DNA of 7,204 nt from an uncultured Sphingomonadaceae bacterium (lineage in GTDB: Bacteria; Pseudomonadota; Alphaproteobacteria; Sphingomonadales; Sphingomonadaceae). Location: NCBI GenBank assembly GCA_938003725.1, contig CALKXX010000003.1, positions 1 to 7,204 on the forward strand, in the 5' to 3' direction. Below the pieces are notes generated by a model. It searched no databases and was not told the origin of the DNA. It saw only the letters and a program-made list of their open reading frames with translations. Every line of letters begins with the position of its first letter. Position 1 is the stretch's first letter. Both the position numbers and the translations under genes were made by a program. Shown here in pieces: positions 1 to 7,068 of this stretch.

Positions 1-38
1 CTGAACGACGCTTAAAATTTGAGCGCGGAAAAACGCTT

Positions 39-581
39 TTACACGTAGTCCGGCCCTAATTCCGTATCCAGGTCCCGCGGGCGCGTGAACCGGTCCAGTG
101 TTCCGCAGCTTTCGGCAATATCCGCCCATTCCGAAATATTCAGGCTCATCTCTGCGAGAGCGGCGGTAGGATATTTTTCTTCGGCCGCAGCACGGGCGTC
201 CGACGAGCCATCATCCGGCACCAGATCGAAAATTAAATCTTCGAGGCCAGGATTATGTCCGGCCATCAATACATGATCCGCATCCGCATTAGCCCCGCGC
301 AGGACGTCCAGCAAAGTCGCCGATGACGCAAGATAGATACGCCGATCCCATTCCGGCTCAAATGACGCACCGCTTTCTTCCTCGATATGTTCCAAAGTCT
401 CGATCACCCGGACAGCGGGGGAGGCAAGGATTTGGTCAAAGGTGATCGCATTCTCGGCAATGAATTTGCCAACAGCCGCACAGGCGCGTTTCCCCTTGTC
501 ATTCAGGGGGCGGTCAAAGTCGCGGGAAACACTGTCGTCCCAGCTTGACTTTGCGTGCCGCAATAAGGTTAGCTTTTTCAT
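39..581 (-). CDS. SixA-type histidine phosphatase (histidine phosphatase superfamily)
   Basis: A 180-residue cytosolic protein of the branch-1 histidine phosphatase superfamily, closest in form to SixA, which removes phosphate from phosphohistidine on signalling or phosphotransfer proteins. The N-terminus carries the RHG-type signature as LLRHAKS, with the nucleophilic His at residue 9 and Arg8. DFDRPLNDKG (21-30) is the usual phosphate-pocket segment, Arg58 lies in ASPAVR, and the second catalytic His is residue 109 in AGHNPG. The C-terminal TRPRDL (166-171) is typical of short alphaproteobacterial members. Length fits the family (about 160-180). The ATG overlaps the helicase stop as ATGA, which supports this start and suggests translational coupling; no strong ribosome binding site precedes it. 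The stop is TAA. It is the last gene of a three-gene leftward unit. The true substrate cannot be told from sequence; a small-molecule phosphatase remains possible. Confidence 0.9.
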   Translation of the reverse strand: MKKLTLLRHAKSSWDDSVSRDFDRPLNDKGKRACAAVGKFIAENAITFDQILASPAVRVIETLEHIEEESGASFEPEWDRRIYLASSATLLDVLRGANADADHVLMAGHNPGLEDLIFDLVPDDGSSDARAAAEEKYPTAALAEMSLNISEWADIAESCGTLDRFTRPRDLDTELGPDYV

Positions 582-3313
582 TGCTGATGCTCATGCCCTA
601 AAGATGTTTCAGTTGAAAGACCGGATTGCGCGCTTTTGGTTTTTGCGTCTTTGATTTCCGCCAATGCATATTCCAGCGGCATTCGCTCAATCGGCGTTCC
701 TTCCGGAAAGGCTGAGAACAGGCGCGAGGGGAAGGCTGGCGATAAAATCACAAAATGGCCATGATCGCTCCGCTGCCGGATGATCCGGCCAAAGGCTTGT
801 GCAAGGCGTGCCCGGATAATGCGGTCGTCATAGGCGCTGCCGCCACCAGCTAGCCGGCGTGCGCGGTGCAATATGTCGGGTCGCGGCCAAGGTACCGATT
901 CCATAACGACAAGCCGCAGGCTTTGCCCCGGAACATCCACACCGTCACGCAGGGCATCCGTGCCGAGAAGACTGGCCTTCGGATCGTCACGAAAAATATC
1001 AACCAATGTTCCGGTATCTATCGGATCAACATGTTGGGCATAAATGGGCAGTCCGCTTTCCGCCATCCGGTCGGCAATACGGGCATATACCGTGCGCAGG
1101 CGCCTAATTGCCGTGAATAGCCCCAATGTCCCCCCGCCGGACGCTTCGATAAGCTGCGCGTAAGCTCCGGCTAGCCCGGCCATATCCCCTCGTTTAACAT
1201 CGGTAACAATGATGACTTTGGCTTGTTCCGGGTAGTTGAACGGGCTTTTGACCTCAAATTCCTTTACCGGATGATCGAGATGCACCGCACCGCTGCGCGC
1301 TCTTGCGGTTTCCCACTCACCGCCGCCTTTTAGTGTTGCCGATGTGACCATCAGGCCGTGGGCTTGCTTGGTAACGACTTCCGTTACCGGAATAGTGGGG
1401 TCAAGCCAGTGGCGGCAAATGCCGATATCATATTCCCGGCCCTCGAACCGGTCGACCATCAACCAATCGACGAAATCCGGATCGGCGGGGCCACCGATGC
1501 GCGCGAGCAATGAAAGCCATCCGGATAATGTGTCGCAGCGCCAGCCGAGGCTAGACAAAGCGCCTTCCATTCGCGCCCGCGCCTGCGCATCCATCCAGTC
1601 CGGGCCTTCTTCCATCAGATGTTCGATGCGCTGGCCCAGATGGATCAGTGGCCGCAAGATGGCGTCCATCGCCTCCGCCGCTTTTGCCACCGCATCAATC
1701 ATCGGTCCTTCAACATCACTTAATTCTGTTTCCAGACCATAGCCGGCATCTGCATTCTGGTTCTCGTCACGAGCGAAGACCATTTTGCGGACTTCGCCGA
1801 GCAAGGTCTCAATAGGCCCAAAAGGCTCATTTTCGAGGAGTCTCTGCAGCCATCCGTCTCCGGGCAACGCTTCGGCGGCATGGCGCGCGCTTTCAATCGC
1901 ACGGCCACCTTCTTCGTCATAGGATGCGAGGTCAGCCAGCCGTGCGGCCAAGCCGCGCCTCCGGCCGCGGGATTTCGACTCCGGTCCGATCACCCAGCGG
2001 CGTATCTCTATCGCTTCTTGTCCGGAAAGCCGAGCAGCAAACATGGAATCGGCAGCGTCAAACAGATGATGCCCTTCGTCGAAGATCAGCCTCGTCGGGC
2101 GGCTATGCTGTTCGCGGCCCCTTGCGGCATTGACCATCACCAGCGCGTGATTGGCGATCACTATATCCGCTTGCTGGCTTGCCCGTGCCGATCGCTCAAT
2201 GAAACATTTCCGGTAGTGCGGACATCCGGCATAAACGCATTCACCGCGCCGGTCGGTAAGGGCGGTTGCCCCGTTGCGGCGGAACAAGGTAGTAAGCCAC
2301 CCGGGCAAATCCCCGCCGACCATATCGCCGTCTTTGGTATAGGCCGCCCATCGTGCCACCAGATGGGCCAATATGGCGGCACGCCCCGCAAAACCGCCCT
2401 GTAAAGCATCTTCCAGATTGAGCAGGCAAAGGTAATTTTCACGGCCTTTGCGGACCACCACTTTCTTGCGAAAACTCTCTTCATCCGCATAAATTCTGCG
2501 GGTTTCGCGATCCAGTTGTCGCTGCAATGCTTTGGTGAAGGTTGATATCCATACCGGTCCGTCTGCTTGCTGTGACCATAAGGATGCGGATGCCAGATAG
2601 CCAAGAGTCTTGCCAATGCCGGTGCCGGCTTCCGCCAACAGCATATTCGGCATATTTTTGGCCGTGCGGGGACCGAATATCTCGGCGACGGCCGCGGCGT
2701 AACTTTGCTGCCCTTCCCGTTTCTCTGCGCTGGGTCCAGTCAGGACATCCAACCTTGCCAGTGTCTCGCCTGTTTTCAGCGTAACCGGTTTGGGGGCAGG
2801 GCGCGGGGCTTCTTCCTCCCATTCGGGCAGTTTTGAAAATAGCCAGCGTTCCGGTTCGGTGGGTTTTTCCAACCTTTGTGATATCTCACCAGCCCATGGC
2901 CAGCGCAGCCGATAGAGTGCCTGCGCACTGTTCCAGGCCCCTTCGCGTTGCTGCCAGTTTTGAGATTCCAGCTGTTCCAGCAATTTGGCCGCGGCATCCC
3001 GGTAAAGCGTTCCAACCTGCGCCTCGTCGCTTGGCACGGGAAGGCCCAATATCTTTGCAAGGCCAGACGGTGTTGGAACCATGAAGCGGGCCGGATGGAT
3101 GAAGGCAAATAGTTCGAGCAGATCAAGTCCGGAGAGATCGGGATAGCCAAGACGCTGGCCCATCAACGGCGCATTGAGCAGGATATGCGGCGTTTCAGCC
3201 ACAGCACCGATCGCGTCGCCTTTGCCAATAGCGCGTGATACACCGTCATTCCCGCAAATCCAGATCCCGCTGTGACTGGCGTGCAGCGCAGGATAGAGTA
3301 GGCCGCTAGTCAC
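578..3313 (-). CDS. DinG/XPD-type superfamily 2 DNA helicase with Fe-S cluster
   Basis: An ATP-dependent 5'-3' DNA helicase of the DinG/XPD (helicase_C_2) group, expected to unwind forks, R-loops or damaged DNA. Motifs in order: Walker A AEAGTGIGKT (227-236), motif Ia around STFTKALQRQL (257-267), IANHAL (386-391), Walker B as DEGH (412-415), VTSATL (656-661), GTDALRDGVDVPG (784-796) and motif VI QAFGRIIRQR (839-848). Cys296, 359, 364 and 370 lie between the Walker motifs; the last three spacings (5 and 6) equal those I recall for the 4Fe-4S cysteines of E. coli DinG. At 911 residues it is about 190 longer than E. coli DinG. The extra N-terminal region (about 40-115) resembles a degenerate DEDDh exonuclease domain. 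The start is GTG, 3 bp after the upstream stop and with no clear ribosome binding site, so it is probably read by coupling. The YPALHASH opening fits my memory of relatives. Confidence 0.93.
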   Translation of the reverse strand: MTSGLLYPALHASHSGIWICGNDGVSRAIGKGDAIGAVAETPHILLNAPLMGQRLGYPDLSGLDLLELFAFIHPARFMVPTPSGLAKILGLPVPSDEAQVGTLYRDAAAKLLEQLESQNWQQREGAWNSAQALYRLRWPWAGEISQRLEKPTEPERWLFSKLPEWEEEAPRPAPKPVTLKTGETLARLDVLTGPSAEKREGQQSYAAAVAEIFGPRTAKNMPNMLLAEAGTGIGKTLGYLASASLWSQQADGPVWISTFTKALQRQLDRETRRIYADEESFRKKVVVRKGRENYLCLLNLEDALQGGFAGRAAILAHLVARWAAYTKDGDMVGGDLPGWLTTLFRRNGATALTDRRGECVYAGCPHYRKCFIERSARASQQADIVIANHALVMVNAARGREQHSRPTRLIFDEGHHLFDAADSMFAARLSGQEAIEIRRWVIGPESKSRGRRRGLAARLADLASYDEEGGRAIESARHAAEALPGDGWLQRLLENEPFGPIETLLGEVRKMVFARDENQNADAGYGLETELSDVEGPMIDAVAKAAEAMDAILRPLIHLGQRIEHLMEEGPDWMDAQARARMEGALSSLGWRCDTLSGWLSLLARIGGPADPDFVDWLMVDRFEGREYDIGICRHWLDPTIPVTEVVTKQAHGLMVTSATLKGGGEWETARARSGAVHLDHPVKEFEVKSPFNYPEQAKVIIVTDVKRGDMAGLAGAYAQLIEASGGGTLGLFTAIRRLRTVYARIADRMAESGLPIYAQHVDPIDTGTLVDIFRDDPKASLLGTDALRDGVDVPGQSLRLVVMESVPWPRPDILHRARRLAGGGSAYDDRIIRARLAQAFGRIIRQRSDHGHFVILSPAFPSRLFSAFPEGTPIERMPLEYALAEIKDAKTKSAQSGLSTETSLGHEHQQ

Positions 3314-3316
3314 CGA

Positions 3317-3883
3317 TCAACCGACAAGGGGAACGCCCGCGAACCAGCGATGACCCCCAAACAGAACGGCATAGAGAATGATAGAAATCACGACGAGCAA
3401 TAGCTCGCGGCCGATGCTCGATATTTCCGCAGGCTTTATCCACGCGCCTTCATTGCGCGAAATGGTGAAAATCGAAATTAGCGCCCAAAGCCCCAGTCCG
3501 CCAAATAGGACGAGCGAGCGGCTGTCGCCGTTGGCGAGCAAATGCCCGGCGGCCCAGATAAACACACCGGTCAACATCGGGTGCCGTAGCCATTGTTTGA
3601 CGCGGGATTTACCCTGCGCAGCGCCGAGGAGCAGGATGGCGAACAGCATCGAAAACATGTTCAAATGGCGACCCCAGCTAGGCGCGTCATAAACAAATTC
3701 GGGTGTCGCAGATCGCCAGCCGAAAACCATCAAGGCGATAGAGGCGACAATAGAGAGCGCTACCAATAACTTATGCGGCCCTGCTCCGGTTCTGGCGATG
3801 ATGGCAGACCGCAATCCGGGTGCAACTGACTTCATTAGATGGACGACGCTCCACAGCAACACGCCCGCGATTAACATACCCAT
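3317..3883 (-). CDS. NnrU family integral membrane protein
   Basis: A 188-residue inner-membrane protein of the NnrU family. Founding members were linked to nitrite and nitric oxide reduction, but many relatives occur without denitrification genes and the biochemical role is unclear. About six hydrophobic segments are visible, near residues 2-18, 38-57, 74-90, 104-118, 123-142 and 158-176. The family signature is RHPMLTGVFIWAAGHLLANGD without its last residue (100-119), and it contains conserved His101 and His114; His15 and His178 lie near other membrane segments and could contribute to a metal or heme site, which is inference. The ATG is preceded by a good ribosome binding site, AGGAG seven bases upstream. 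It heads the leftward unit with the helicase and the phosphatase. No nitrogen-oxide gene is visible nearby, so a denitrification role is not supported here. Confidence 0.88.
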   Translation of the reverse strand: MGMLIAGVLLWSVVHLMKSVAPGLRSAIIARTGAGPHKLLVALSIVASIALMVFGWRSATPEFVYDAPSWGRHLNMFSMLFAILLLGAAQGKSRVKQWLRHPMLTGVFIWAAGHLLANGDSRSLVLFGGLGLWALISIFTISRNEGAWIKPAEISSIGRELLLVVISIILYAVLFGGHRWFAGVPLVG

Positions 3884-3979
3884 GCCTAAACTCCTGCTTT
3901 TGTACTGTTCTATCTTGCTATACAGGCTAAGGCCACTATTTCAGCGCATCTCGCATGAAAATAATAGCAGGACCACAAA
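3884..3979. promoter_or_regulatory. Divergent intergenic region with promoters for both units
   Basis: These 96 bp separate two outward-facing transcription units, so both promoters should be here. I cannot place boxes with certainty: TATACA at 3919-3924 is the best -10-like hexamer on the plus strand, but it has no good -35 at the normal distance. Both genes use the same ribosome binding heptamer AGCAGGA (3966-3972 on plus; 3892-3898 read on minus), each with a spacing suitable for its start codon, which together form a 7-bp inverted repeat at the two ends of the gap. No riboswitch or T-box-like leader fits in the space available. Confidence 0.45.
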
Positions 3980-5563
3980 GTGACCGATTATCAAGACGCC
4001 GCACAAAATTCTAAAGCATGGCCATTTGAGGAAGCACGCAAGCTGCTCAAACGCTATCGCGGTGAGCGCGGCGCTCCTGCTTCAAAGCCAGGCGGCGAAC
4101 CGATGTTGTTTGAAACCGGCTATGGTCCATCCGGCCTGCCGCATATTGGCACGTTTAACGAAGTTTTGCGGACGACCATGGTGCGCCGCGCCTATGAAAC
4201 GCTGACCGGAAATCGCACGCGCCTGATTGCCTTTTCCGATGATATGGACGGTTTTCGCAAAGTGCCTACCAATGTCCCTAATCAGGATATGCTGGCGGAC
4301 CATTTGCACAAGCCGTTGACGCAGGTGCCCAATCCTTTTGACACGGAATATGAAAGCTTCGCCGGCCATAACAATGCGATGCTCCGGGAATTTCTGGACC
4401 GTTTTGGTTTTGAATATGAGTTTCTGTCATCGACCGAGCAATATCAAAGCGGCGCATTTGATGAAACGTTGAAGCTGGTGTTGGCGCGCAATCAACAGAT
4501 TCTCGACATCATGCTACCGACCCTGGGCAAAGAACGACAGGCAACCTATTCACCGATCCTCCCTATCAGTCCGAAAACCGGACATGTTTTGCAAGTACCC
4601 GTTGAAATTGTCGATGCGGATACCGGAATCGTACGTTTTGAAGATGACGGCGAAATGGTGGAGCATAATGCCCTAACCGGTGGGGCAAAGCTGCAATGGA
4701 AAGTTGACTGGGCAATGCGCTGGGTCGCACTTGGCGTCGACTATGAAATGTATGGCAAGGATCTGACTGACAGCGGTATCCTATCCGGCAAGATCGCAAA
4801 GGTTCTGGGAGCCCGCAAGCCGGAAAGCCTGATCTATGAGATGTTTCTCGACGAAAAGGGTGAGAAGATTTCCAAGTCGAAAGGCAATGGCCTGTCGCTG
4901 GATGAGTGGCTGCGCTATGGGTCTGAAAATAGCCTTGCTTTCTATATTTTTCGGGAACCCAAATCCGCAAAACAGCTGCATATGGGGGTCATTCCCAAGG
5001 CGGTCGATGAATATTTTCAGTTCCGCACAAACTGGCATGAGCAAGCCCCGGACAAAAGACTGGGCAATGCGGTACACCATATTCACAATGGCGATGTGCC
5101 CACAGATGTTATCCCGGTCACGTTTGGCCTATTGCTTAATTTGGTTGGTGTCATGGGTGATGCCGACCAAGAGCAGATTTGGGGATATTTGCGTCAATAT
5201 GCGCCAGATGCCACCCCGGAAAAATATCCTGATCTGGGCGAGTTGATCGGCAATGCGATGGCCTATCACCGAGATTTTGTGGCACCGACACTGCAACGCA
5301 GAAAGCCGGAAGGTATAGAGGTCGCTGCGTTGGAGCGGCTGGATACAGAGCTTGCGGCATTGACCCATGATGCTGCGGCTGAAGATATTCAAACCATCAT
5401 TTATACTATTGGCAAAGAAGGTGGGTTCGACAATTTGCGCGACTGGTTCAAAGCTTTGTACGAAACGCTATTGGGCTCATCACAAGGCCCGCGGATGGGG
5501 AGTTTCATCGCGCTTTATGGCCTTGAGAACAGCCGCAAGCTGATCGCAGAAGCACTGGCATAG
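3980..5563 (+). CDS. lysK: Class I lysyl-tRNA synthetase
   Basis: Charges tRNA-Lys with lysine in the cytosol, using the Rossmann-fold class I catalytic core instead of the class II fold common in bacteria. The ATP-binding HIGH-type signature is PSGLPHIGTF (50-59), with HIGT in place of HIGH, and the second signature is EKISKSKGNG (295-304). Between them, GYGPSG and the VDWAMRW segment (242-248) match the class I LysRS core; the C-terminal part (about 350-527) is the helical tRNA-binding region. The 527-residue length is normal for this family, known from archaea, spirochaetes and alphaproteobacteria. The GTG start is chosen because AGGA lies seven bases upstream and the protein then begins just before the conserved core. 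The asparaginase-like gene follows 9 bp after the TAG stop, probably on the same transcript. This is likely the cell's only LysRS, but a class II copy elsewhere cannot be excluded. Confidence 0.95.
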   Translation: MTDYQDAAQNSKAWPFEEARKLLKRYRGERGAPASKPGGEPMLFETGYGPSGLPHIGTFNEVLRTTMVRRAYETLTGNRTRLIAFSDDMDGFRKVPTNVPNQDMLADHLHKPLTQVPNPFDTEYESFAGHNNAMLREFLDRFGFEYEFLSSTEQYQSGAFDETLKLVLARNQQILDIMLPTLGKERQATYSPILPISPKTGHVLQVPVEIVDADTGIVRFEDDGEMVEHNALTGGAKLQWKVDWAMRWVALGVDYEMYGKDLTDSGILSGKIAKVLGARKPESLIYEMFLDEKGEKISKSKGNGLSLDEWLRYGSENSLAFYIFREPKSAKQLHMGVIPKAVDEYFQFRTNWHEQAPDKRLGNAVHHIHNGDVPTDVIPVTFGLLLNLVGVMGDADQEQIWGYLRQYAPDATPEKYPDLGELIGNAMAYHRDFVAPTLQRRKPEGIEVAALERLDTELAALTHDAAAEDIQTIIYTIGKEGGFDNLRDWFKALYETLLGSSQGPRMGSFIALYGLENSRKLIAEALA

Positions 5564-5572
5564 AGTTTCGCG

Positions 5573-6052
5573 ATGATAGAGATTTTTACCACCGGCGGGA
5601 CAATCGACAAGGTGTATTTCGATGCCTTGTCCGAATATAAAATCGGCGCAACCGCTTTGCCTGATATGCTGGCGGAAAATAATGTCTATGTGCCGCACCG
5701 GGTCACGCAATTGATGCGTAAAGATAGCCTGGAACTAACCGACGAAGATCGCAATATCATCCGTGACGCGGTGGCCGCTAGCGATGCGCCTATGGTGCTC
5801 GTTACGCACGGTACGGATACAATGGTACAAACCGGTCGTGTTCTGGCAGATATCAAAGGCAAAACGATTATATTGACGGGTGCGATGCAGCCCGCGACGC
5901 TGCGCAATAGCGATGCAGAATTTAACGTTGGTTTTGCCCTTGCCGCCACTCAAACGCTCGCCCCCGGCATCTATATTGCAATGAACGGTGAGGTTTTTGA
6001 CCCGACAAAAACTGTCAAAGACCGTGCTGCGCATCGCTTTGTACATAAGTGA
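5573..6052 (+). CDS. Single-domain asparaginase-like protein
   Basis: A 159-residue protein equal to the N-terminal domain of the asparaginase/glutaminase family (usual length about 330). TTGGTID (6-12) carries the Thr nucleophile, here residue 7; THGTDT (78-83) gives the Thr81-Asp82 pair; LTGAMQP (101-107) is the usual next strand; and DPTKT (143-147) supplies Lys146, matching the third member of the Thr-Asp-Lys triad. It then ends in VHK with a TGA stop. The C-terminal domain, which in classical enzymes lends active-site residues to the neighbouring subunit, is absent. The segment that binds substrate in classical enzymes reads LMRKDSLELTDED (48-60) instead of the usual GSQD-type sequence, so the substrate may differ. 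The ATG is 9 bp after lysK and has only a weak AGAG upstream. I believe short relatives exist in other proteobacteria, which argues for a real family rather than a fresh truncation. Hydrolysis of asparagine is unproven. Confidence 0.82.
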   Translation: MIEIFTTGGTIDKVYFDALSEYKIGATALPDMLAENNVYVPHRVTQLMRKDSLELTDEDRNIIRDAVAASDAPMVLVTHGTDTMVQTGRVLADIKGKTIILTGAMQPATLRNSDAEFNVGFALAATQTLAPGIYIAMNGEVFDPTKTVKDRAAHRFVHK

Positions 6053-6054
6053 AT

Positions 6055-7014
6055 CTATGATTTGATCTTGGCCGCTAATAAAGGCTCGATTTTCATCGAG
6101 ACGGCAATTGTTGCAATCATGACCAGATATGCCACCGCCCCGTATAAGGTCAGTCCGGGTATCGTCCACATAAGTAGAACATCATTTCCGCCGGGTACTG
6201 CAGAGGCACCAAAGCCCATCAGGAACCCGCCGGCCAGATTGGCGAGGGCGAGTTTCCAGCTACCCAATTGCGGCTTGAACCGGTCCTTTAGCCAGCTTGA
6301 AAAAATCGCTCCGGCGAACAACGCCGCGACCGCAAATTCGATTGTCTTTCCGACGGACAACCCTTGCCCCTGAAGAAAGCTGTTCAGTAGCGCGGCATAG
6401 GCCCATTCCGGTCGTGTCCCATAGATTGTTGCTGCACAAAGGCCGATTGCCATGAGCGCCAGATAAGCCCAATTGCGCTTCACCAATATCAACCAAAGGC
6501 TTATCAAACAGACGATTCCAAAAGCGCCCAACGCCGCCTGTTTGGTGAGGCTTTGCTCGACGGTGATGCGTGGAAGGAATTCAACGGGATCAAATAGATC
6601 AAGGACATCGCTTCGAACAAGCCAAAGAGCAAATGCCAGCCCTACAAAGCTTAAAATATAGCTGAACTTACCGGTCCCGATATAGCCAACAGTGCCGACA
6701 AAACAGCCCCGGTTGATCATCGCGCCAACCCCCATAAGCGCAGCGCCAAAGAACAATTGGCCATTTAGCGGGATATCGAGTGGCAGGTGCGCGCGTCCGG
6801 TATATTCCACCAACACATAAAGCAAGACCGCAGCCCAACTCGCGACAACCAACAGGCCGAACAACCAGTCCATTTTCCCCTGATTGATCCAACGGTCCGT
6901 GGCGGCCACGGTACATGTCGCTACTCGGCCAAGCGAGAAGCCGAGAATGAAGGCCAGAGGGATGACATAGAAAGAAGGCATGGGACCGTGTACCGCATTG
7001 GTGAAATTTGACAA
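6055..7014 (-). CDS. YeeE/YedE family membrane transporter (putative sulphur compound uptake)
   Basis: A 319-residue polytopic inner-membrane protein of the YeeE/YedE (Sulf_transp) family, some members of which import thiosulphate. The repeated half-signatures are visible: GFSLGRVATCTVAA (25-38) with Cys34, GVGAMINRGCFVGTVG (95-110) with Cys104, and near the end GGFLMGFGASAVPGGNDVLL (262-281), which has Asn where better-studied thiosulphate importers have Cys. About nine hydrophobic segments are present. The start is uncertain: TTG (7012-7014) gives the full length, but the ATG at codon 12 (6979-6981) begins right before the first membrane segment and fits relatives at least as well; neither has a clear ribosome binding site. 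A TGA at 7063-7065 closes the frame upstream. It converges with the asparaginase-like gene, 2 bp between stops. The substrate is unknown. Confidence 0.88.
   Translation of the reverse strand: MSNFTNAVHGPMPSFYVIPLAFILGFSLGRVATCTVAATDRWINQGKMDWLFGLLVVASWAAVLLYVLVEYTGRAHLPLDIPLNGQLFFGAALMGVGAMINRGCFVGTVGYIGTGKFSYILSFVGLAFALWLVRSDVLDLFDPVEFLPRITVEQSLTKQAALGAFGIVCLISLWLILVKRNWAYLALMAIGLCAATIYGTRPEWAYAALLNSFLQGQGLSVGKTIEFAVAALFAGAIFSSWLKDRFKPQLGSWKLALANLAGGFLMGFGASAVPGGNDVLLMWTIPGLTLYGAVAYLVMIATIAVSMKIEPLLAAKIKS
6085..6100. terminator. Perfect 6-bp stem-loop at the convergent gene ends
   Basis: CTCGAT, four bases, ATCGAG form a perfect hairpin. Read on the minus strand, the loop is GAAA, a stable GNRA tetraloop, and the stem is followed by CCTTTATT, a weak U-rich tail. 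It lies within the last codons of the YeeE-family gene and 32 bases past the asparaginase-like stop. With only 2 bp between the converging genes, it is the best visible candidate to end or stabilise transcripts. The stem is short and the U tract poor, so this is tentative. Confidence 0.25.
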
Positions 7015-7035
7015 CGCCCGGAATAGCTTTGCAAT
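7008..7035 (+). promoter_or_regulatory. Sigma-70-like promoter candidate for the right-edge cupin remnant
   Basis: A perfect TTGACA at 7008-7013 is followed after 16 bases by TGCAAT at 7030-7035, which matches four of six -10 positions. It points toward the cupin-like remnant starting at 7069, with a GGAG at 7046-7049 in the expected leader. It overlaps the predicted TTG start of the divergent transporter gene, so the transporter may really start downstream at its first ATG. No experimental support is available; the -10 is only fair. Confidence 0.35.
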
Positions 7036-7068
7036 GCATTTAGATGGAGCGATACATGAATTTCAGTC

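Noticed and set aside
22..40. AGCG...CGCTTTT hairpin near the end of the phosphatase gene, possible terminator
   Set aside because: The stem is only 4 bp with an 8-base loop, and the T run is on the wrong strand for the leftward unit.
1880..2404. A 174-codon open frame on the plus strand inside the helicase gene
   Set aside because: It lies opposite the motif-rich core of a clear helicase, shows no recognisable family features, and is explained by the codon bias of the opposite strand.
6053..6300. A missing C-terminal asparaginase domain split off by a frameshift after 6052
   Set aside because: No asparaginase C-terminal motif is seen in any plus-strand frame downstream; the space is filled by an intact transporter gene on the other strand.
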